Below are positions 6,861 through 10,840 of a DNA stretch of 10,840 nucleotides, in pieces; position 1 is the stretch's first letter; each line of letters begins with the position of its first letter. Under the pieces are notes generated by a model that saw nothing but the letters and a program-made list of their open reading frames with translations, was not told where the DNA came from and did not search any database. Origin of the DNA: Lachnospiraceae bacterium (GTDB taxonomy: Bacteria; Bacillota; Clostridia; Lachnospirales; Lachnospiraceae); contig JAGCCY010000007.1 in assembly GCA_017651385.1 (NCBI GenBank), forward strand, positions 1-10,840. The letters run 5' to 3'. Made by a program: the position numbers and the translations under genes.

Positions 6861-8191
6861 TCCAGTAAACAATCCAGTAGATCGCGTCCGCTTGATTTTA
6901 CAATATCAACTTTAACTTGTAAAGAATCCTTGAATTCATCAAGCGTCATGTCATCAAGGAATATGTCTTCATCGGCCTTAAGTACGCTTTGCGGTAAAAG
7001 AACGCGCTTTTTGTATCCGTGTTCTTTTAACTGCTTAACTATATCCCCGCCGGTAAGTAACCCCGCAACGGTGATCGTCTCTCCGAAGAAGTCATTTCTT
7101 ATCGCGACAACGTCCACATCCGCTTTCGGAAATGTTTTGTTGACCTTATCCGCAAATTCTTTCATGACGGGATACACAAGCTTTCCTGTCACAAGAGTAC
7201 ATTCCGAGCGTTTCATAAAATGTTTTTTAATGCCTTTATACTTGGTGGAAGCCAGAGCCTCATAAAATTCATTTATCAAAAGCCTTGTCATGCCCACGCC
7301 GTTTGCAAGCTGCAGATACCCGTCGTATCTGTCTTCTTCGGGAAGTTCTCTCCCGGCATTTATGTACCATTCGTCACTTGCATGTATAAAATGCGTGCCG
7401 GATTCTTCATAGAATTTTTTCTGATAGTCTTCGATCATATCTATGACTTCACAGGCGTCATCCTTCGTGAAAGGCTCAAGTTTTGTAAGCTTTGCACGGT
7501 ATTTGGTGAGCCCGACGGGTACTACCGACACACTTTCAAGATAAGGTATATACTTTGAAAGATCTTCTATCGACCTTTTAAGCTCATCCTTATCGTTGTA
7601 GCCTTTGCAGAGAACGATCTGTCCGTTCATCGTAATGCCGTTCTCGTAAAGCCTGTCCACTATCTTAAGACAGTCTCCCGCAAATCTGTTTCTTAACATC
7701 TTACAGCGAAGTTCGGGATTTGTGGTCTGAAATGAGATATTGATGGGCTCCATTCTGAACTTTATGATACGGTCAACATCATGTTCCGATAGATTAGTGA
7801 GCGTAACGTAATTTCCCTGAAGAAACGAAAGCCGCTGATCGTCATCTTTAAAATAGAGCGTTTTGCGAAGCCCCGGAGGCATCTGATCGATAAAGCAGAA
7901 TATACAGCCGTTACGACAGCTTCTGTAATCATCCATGAGCCCTTCGTCGAATTCAAGGCCGAGATCGTCGTCTTCGGGCTTTTCGACGGTTATTTCAACA
8001 GGCTCTTCGTCTCTTAAAAAGCCTATCTTTAAGTGAGACGATAAGATATCATATCTGTAATCGAAGATATCCTCTATCTCTTCTCCGTTTATCGTGAGAA
8101 TGACATCCCCGACTTTAAGTCCTGCCTTTTCGGCAACGGAACCTTTTTCAACAGATTTTATTTTATGTGTCTTAACACTTTTATGTTCCAT
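6848..8191 (-). CDS. DUF512 protein: PDZ domain plus radical-SAM-like iron-sulfur domain
   Basis: A 447-residue protein of a widespread Firmicute family without an assigned function that I know of. Residues about 10-70 read as a PDZ-like domain (GSVAEKAGLKVGDVILTING, 17-36). A cysteine cluster follows, C92-x3-C96-x2-C99 (CRNGCIFCF), the spacing of radical SAM [4Fe-4S] enzymes. The segments after it (LQGNYVTLTNL about 124-134, INISFQTTNPE 150-160, GQIVLCKGYND 190-200) fit the strands of a radical SAM barrel. The C-terminal DUF512 part contains ASDEWY (271-276), GVGMTRLL (298-305) and ETITVAGLLTGGD (371-383). There is no signal peptide or membrane helix, so it is probably cytoplasmic. It lies directly upstream of der, an association I recall across Clostridia, which suggests but does not prove a link to ribosome or tRNA metabolism. 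ATG 8191 has a weak GAGTG-type ribosome binding element upstream. Confidence 0.93.
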   Translation of the reverse strand: MEHKSVKTHKIKSVEKGSVAEKAGLKVGDVILTINGEEIEDIFDYRYDILSSHLKIGFLRDEEPVEITVEKPEDDDLGLEFDEGLMDDYRSCRNGCIFCFIDQMPPGLRKTLYFKDDDQRLSFLQGNYVTLTNLSEHDVDRIIKFRMEPINISFQTTNPELRCKMLRNRFAGDCLKIVDRLYENGITMNGQIVLCKGYNDKDELKRSIEDLSKYIPYLESVSVVPVGLTKYRAKLTKLEPFTKDDACEVIDMIEDYQKKFYEESGTHFIHASDEWYINAGRELPEEDRYDGYLQLANGVGMTRLLINEFYEALASTKYKGIKKHFMKRSECTLVTGKLVYPVMKEFADKVNKTFPKADVDVVAIRNDFFGETITVAGLLTGGDIVKQLKEHGYKKRVLLPQSVLKADEDIFLDDMTLDEFKDSLQVKVDIVKSSGRDLLDCLLDVSR

Positions 8192-8301
8192 TTAATACAC
8201 TCTTTATACCTTTATTTTACATAATATATATTAAACGAATTTCCTTGACGTGTCACTAACGTAATGTTAAAAATAGATGTGTAACCAAAAGGAGGATTGT
8301 G
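8192..8301. promoter_or_regulatory. Divergent intergenic region between the DUF512 and PRPP synthetase genes
   Basis: This 110-base AT-rich gap must hold the start signals for two divergent transcripts. Rightward, TTGACG (8245-8250) and TAAAAA (8268-8273) are separated by 17 bases and form a plausible sigma-A promoter for the PRPP synthetase gene. Leftward, AT-rich blocks such as TAAAAT and TATAAA occur on the minus strand, but I find no convincing -35 partner. Two small dyads, TGAC-GT-GTCA (8246-8255) and TAAC-GTAAT-GTTA (8257-8269), lie within the rightward promoter and might be operator sites. Confidence 0.5.
8291..8295 (+). promoter_or_regulatory. Ribosome binding site deciding the PRPP synthetase start
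   Basis: GGAGG is preceded by AAAA and lies 6 bases before ATG 8302 but only 3 bases before the in-frame GTG at 8299. The spacing favours the ATG as the real start. Confidence 0.8.
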
Positions 8302-9495
8302 ATGCCGAATTTAAGAGAACTTGAAAATGCATTGCCCGTGGCACCGCTTAAGATCGTAGCAATGAACTCCGCTATGAAGATCGGAAAGAGTGTCGATCAC
8401 TATCTTGTTGATTTTCGTAAAAGAATGGACACCGCATTAAAGAACGATCCCGCTTTTCACGATTATTTAAGTCCCACCTTTTTAATGGATGTGGACTGTC
8501 CGAGATTCGGTACAGGCGAAGCCAAAGCCGTATTTAACGAATCCGTCAGAGGAAAAGATCTTTTTATCCTTGTTGATGTATGCAACAATTCCATAACCTA
8601 TAAAATGAACGGCTATGTCAATCATATGTCTCCCGACGATCACTATCAGGATCTTAAGAGGATAATCTCCGCCGCAACCGGTAAGGCTCGAAGGATCAAT
8701 GTTATAATGCCTTATCTTTATGAAGGAAGGCAGCACAAAAGAAACACAAGAGAATCCCTTGACTGTGCTTACGCACTTGAAGAACTCACTTCTATGGGCG
8801 TATCGAACATCGTAACCTTCGATGCTCACGATCCCAGAGTACAGAATGCCACTCCTCTTTGCGGTTTTGATAATTTCAGTGCATATTATCAGTTCTTAAA
8901 AGCTCTTCTTTCCGGAGAAGACGATATGATCATAGACAAAGAACACACCGTTGTTATATCTCCCGATGAAGGCGCACTCGACAGGGCGATATATTTTGCC
9001 AACGTTTTGGGCGTTGATGCGGGTATGTTCTATAAACGCCGCGACTACTCCACTATCGTAAACGGAAAAAACCCGATCGTTGCTCACGAATTTCTGGGTG
9101 AAAACATTGACGGCAAAGATGTTATCATAATCGATGATATAATCTCATCCGGTGAAAGCATGCTCGATACGGCCGGTCAGCTTAAGAAGATGAATGCTAA
9201 ACGTATATTTATCCTTGCTACCTTCGGCCAGTTCAACAACGGTACGGATGCCTTCGATAAGGCATATGAAAAATGTATCTTTGATAAGATAATAACCACA
9301 AATCTTATCTATACCCCGCCCGAGATCAAGCAAAAGCCCTATTATATCGAGGCGGATGTGTCAAAATTCATAGCACAGATAATCGATTTTATGAATCACG
9401 ATATATCGGTCGCAAATGTTATGACATCAACGGAAAAGATACACGAAGTTCTCGATAAATACAACAACCGTGTAAGTTATGAGATAAACGAATAA
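8302..9495 (+). CDS. prs: Ribose-phosphate pyrophosphokinase, long divergent form
   Basis: A 397-residue cytoplasmic enzyme that should make PRPP from ribose 5-phosphate and ATP for nucleotide, histidine and tryptophan synthesis. Recognisable parts are MPYLYEGRQHKRNTRESLDC starting at residue 136 (the PY..xRQ ATP-binding region), VTFDAHDPRVQNA (171-183, matching the DLH motif region), VVISPDEGALDRA (217-229), and the PRPP-binding loop VIIIDDIISSGES (274-286) with D278/D279. It is much longer than the usual 310-320 residues, with an N-terminal extension and inserts, and diverges in the loop (SSGES where TGGT is usual). It resembles the long paralogue found in Lachnospiraceae, where a classical prs gene may also be present elsewhere. 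It is transcribed alone, divergently from the DUF512 gene, and ends in a hairpin terminator. The start is ATG 8302 on ribosome-binding-site spacing; GTG 8299 would add one residue. Confidence 0.88.
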   Translation: MPNLRELENALPVAPLKIVAMNSAMKIGKSVDHYLVDFRKRMDTALKNDPAFHDYLSPTFLMDVDCPRFGTGEAKAVFNESVRGKDLFILVDVCNNSITYKMNGYVNHMSPDDHYQDLKRIISAATGKARRINVIMPYLYEGRQHKRNTRESLDCAYALEELTSMGVSNIVTFDAHDPRVQNATPLCGFDNFSAYYQFLKALLSGEDDMIIDKEHTVVISPDEGALDRAIYFANVLGVDAGMFYKRRDYSTIVNGKNPIVAHEFLGENIDGKDVIIIDDIISSGESMLDTAGQLKKMNAKRIFILATFGQFNNGTDAFDKAYEKCIFDKIITTNLIYTPPEIKQKPYYIEADVSKFIAQIIDFMNHDISVANVMTSTEKIHEVLDKYNNRVSYEINE

Positions 9496-9500
9496 AATAA

Positions 9501-9527
9501 ACTCCGGCGAAAGGTTTTTGCCGGAGT
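9501..9527. terminator. Bidirectional intrinsic terminator
   Basis: ACTCCGGC and GCCGGAGT form an 8-base GC-rich stem that extends inward through a G-T pair and three A-T pairs to a 12-base stem with a 3-base loop. It begins 5 bases after the PRPP synthetase stop. The plus-strand tail is ATTTATTT and the minus-strand tail is TTATTTTATT. It therefore fits a terminator serving both convergent genes. Confidence 0.85.
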
Positions 9528-9533
9528 ATTTAT

Positions 9534-10840
9534 TTAATCGGTTTTATCTTTGTTTACGGAATTTTCATTTACCAAAGGAAGTGTTACCGTCGCTTTGAAA
9601 AGATCTCCGTCAAGATATACTTCAAAAGTACCGTTATGAGCCTTTACAAGCGATTTGACTATCGAAAGACCGAGTCCGCTTCCTTCGGAGCTTCTCGCAA
9701 CATCTCCTCTTATAAATCTCTCGGTAAGTTCCGAAGCTTTAATGTTTAACTGCTGAGCGGAAATATTCTTAAACGACATTATAAGTTTTTTGTTTATCTC
9801 ATCTCTTTCGACATCAAGATATACTCTTGTATCGGGCATTGCATATTTATATGCGTTCTGAAGAAGGTTTTCAACGATTCTCCAAATATATCTTGGATCC
9901 GCTTCGATCACCACGGAGCCTTTGGGAAGCGATGTTATCAATGAAAGGCCTTTTTCATTGAATTTTTCTTCAAATTCACCCTGAGCCTGATTTATAAGCT
10001 CCGTAACATTCATTCTCGTGATCTCTAAGGTGATGTTGCCCGAAGTGATCTTCGACGCCTCCACAAGGTCTACGGTAAGCTGCTTAAGTCTTTGCGATTT
10101 TTCGTCTAAGATCCTTATATAATTTTTGACCCTGTCATTATCGATGTTCTCACGTTTTATAAGATCAACATAATTGATAATGCTTGTAAGAGGTGTCTTT
10201 ATATCGTGTGAAACATTGGTGATAAGATCGGCTTTTAATTTTTCGTCCTTTGAACTTGTCTCAACGGCTTTCTGTATAGAATCGCCGACATCGTTCACTA
10301 TAAGGGCGAATGTACGGTTATCACCGTGAAGCTTTGAAACATCGAGTTTATAATCAAAATCTCCGCTGTTTATCCGATCGATGGCATCAAAGATCTTCTT
10401 TCGCTCAAGACTTCTGTTAAACAAAAGTATGCCCACCATACCGTCAAACAGGAAAAGCACAAGAAACGAAACGATGGTCCAGTTCGAGAAAAACAGCATG
10501 CATGCCCAGAATGTGTTAAATATCAGAAACAAAAGATAAGCGGACCACATTCTTATCGCAAGGCCGAGTGAATCGTATACTCTCCAGAATATCCTTTTTA
10601 CAAAAGAAAATCTCTTACCGAGCCATTTAAAGAAGGCCACTATGATACTCGATTTAAACAGTACCTTAAGATAAGCTCTTCTGATGACACTGTATAAGAA
10701 CAAAAGTCCTATTACGGAATAGAAAAACGATGCAACGATATTCGGAAGCAGGACATCGTTAAGCGAATTGTAAGGCGTCCATACGGTTTCACCGCATATA
10801 AATATCCTCAGAAAATGAATGATAAGATAAATAAGAGCAC
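9534..10840 (-). CDS. Membrane sensor histidine kinase, N-terminus beyond the right edge
   Basis: The frame is open from the TAA at 9534 to the right edge (434 residues visible), so the TTG at 10703 is not a credible start. The extra upstream residues encode a hydrophobic stretch (ALIYLIIHFLRIFI), a short outside loop and another helix (IVASFFYSVIGLLFLYSVI). Counting from that TTG, two more helices lie at about 52-73 and 76-96, then a HAMP-like region (about 97-150). The HisKA H-box SHDIKTPLTS (165-174) carries the phospho-accepting H166. The ATP-binding domain has the N-box WRIVENLLQNAYKYA (274-288), ELTERFIRGD (325-334) and the G2 box GSGLGLSIVKSL (341-352). The classical DxGxG box is replaced by FKNIS (311-315), as in a group of Firmicute kinases with the same ELTERFIRGD signature. 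The cognate response regulator probably lies to the right, upstream of this gene. Confidence 0.93.
   Translation of the reverse strand, partial: ALIYLIIHFLRIFICGETVWTPYNSLNDVLLPNIVASFFYSVIGLLFLYSVIRRAYLKVLFKSSIIVAFFKWLGKRFSFVKRIFWRVYDSLGLAIRMWSAYLLFLIFNTFWACMLFFSNWTIVSFLVLFLFDGMVGILLFNRSLERKKIFDAIDRINSGDFDYKLDVSKLHGDNRTFALIVNDVGDSIQKAVETSSKDEKLKADLITNVSHDIKTPLTSIINYVDLIKRENIDNDRVKNYIRILDEKSQRLKQLTVDLVEASKITSGNITLEITRMNVTELINQAQGEFEEKFNEKGLSLITSLPKGSVVIEADPRYIWRIVENLLQNAYKYAMPDTRVYLDVERDEINKKLIMSFKNISAQQLNIKASELTERFIRGDVARSSEGSGLGLSIVKSLVKAHNGTFEVYLDGDLFKATVTLPLVNENSVNKDKTD

Noticed and set aside
8299..8301. GTG as the PRPP synthetase start
   Set aside because: It is only 3 bases from the GGAGG; ATG at 8302 has better spacing and a stronger codon.
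10701..10703. TTG as the start of the right-hand histidine kinase
   Set aside because: The frame is open to the window edge with plausible membrane helices upstream.
1..10840. CRISPR, phage defence, insertion sequence or toxin-antitoxin system
   Set aside because: No direct repeat array, transposase, terminal repeats or defence-type protein was seen; the genes are mostly housekeeping and signalling.

Overview
The window looks like chromosomal DNA from a low-to-mid GC Firmicute, most likely a Lachnospiraceae-type Clostridium relative. This is inferred from the DUF512-der-plsY-gpsA gene order, the long divergent PRPP synthetase, the style of the sensor kinases, the strong GGAGG-type ribosome binding sites and dense gene packing. 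There is no mobile element, CRISPR array, tRNA or rRNA visible, and no gene-free stretch longer than about 110 bases.

Left region (1-1746, minus strand): a two-gene signalling unit. A response regulator with a REC domain fused to an HD-GYP domain (616-1683) has its own candidate promoter. It is followed after 16 bases by the start of a six-helix membrane protein (1-599) that runs off the left edge and ends, as far as visible, in the beginning of a cytoplasmic linker. It is probably a membrane sensor kinase, but its catalytic domain is outside the window.

Central region (1747-8191, minus strand): a tightly packed run transcribed in the order DUF512 radical-SAM-like PDZ protein, der (ribosome assembly GTPase), plsY and gpsA (first steps of glycerophospholipid synthesis), a MoxR-type AAA+ ATPase, and a CoxE/COG3825-type VWA protein. 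Der-plsY and plsY-gpsA each overlap by 4 bases (ATGA), gpsA-moxR overlap by 11 bases, and moxR-VWA are 1 base apart. The last two genes both start with TTG. The run links ribosome biogenesis and membrane lipid synthesis with a chaperone-like ATPase/VWA pair of unknown client.

Right region (8192-10840): a divergent gene for a 397-residue ribose-phosphate pyrophosphokinase (8302-9495, plus) shares a 110-base promoter region with the DUF512 gene. It converges on a histidine kinase (9534-10840, minus) across a hairpin that can terminate transcription in both directions. The kinase reading frame stays open to the right edge, so its N-terminus and probable partner regulator lie outside.

The genes belong mostly to known families. 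The points most worth a second look are the uncharacterised DUF512 protein, the MoxR/VWA pair coupled to gpsA, and an HD-GYP domain in which a normally conserved aspartate is asparagine.
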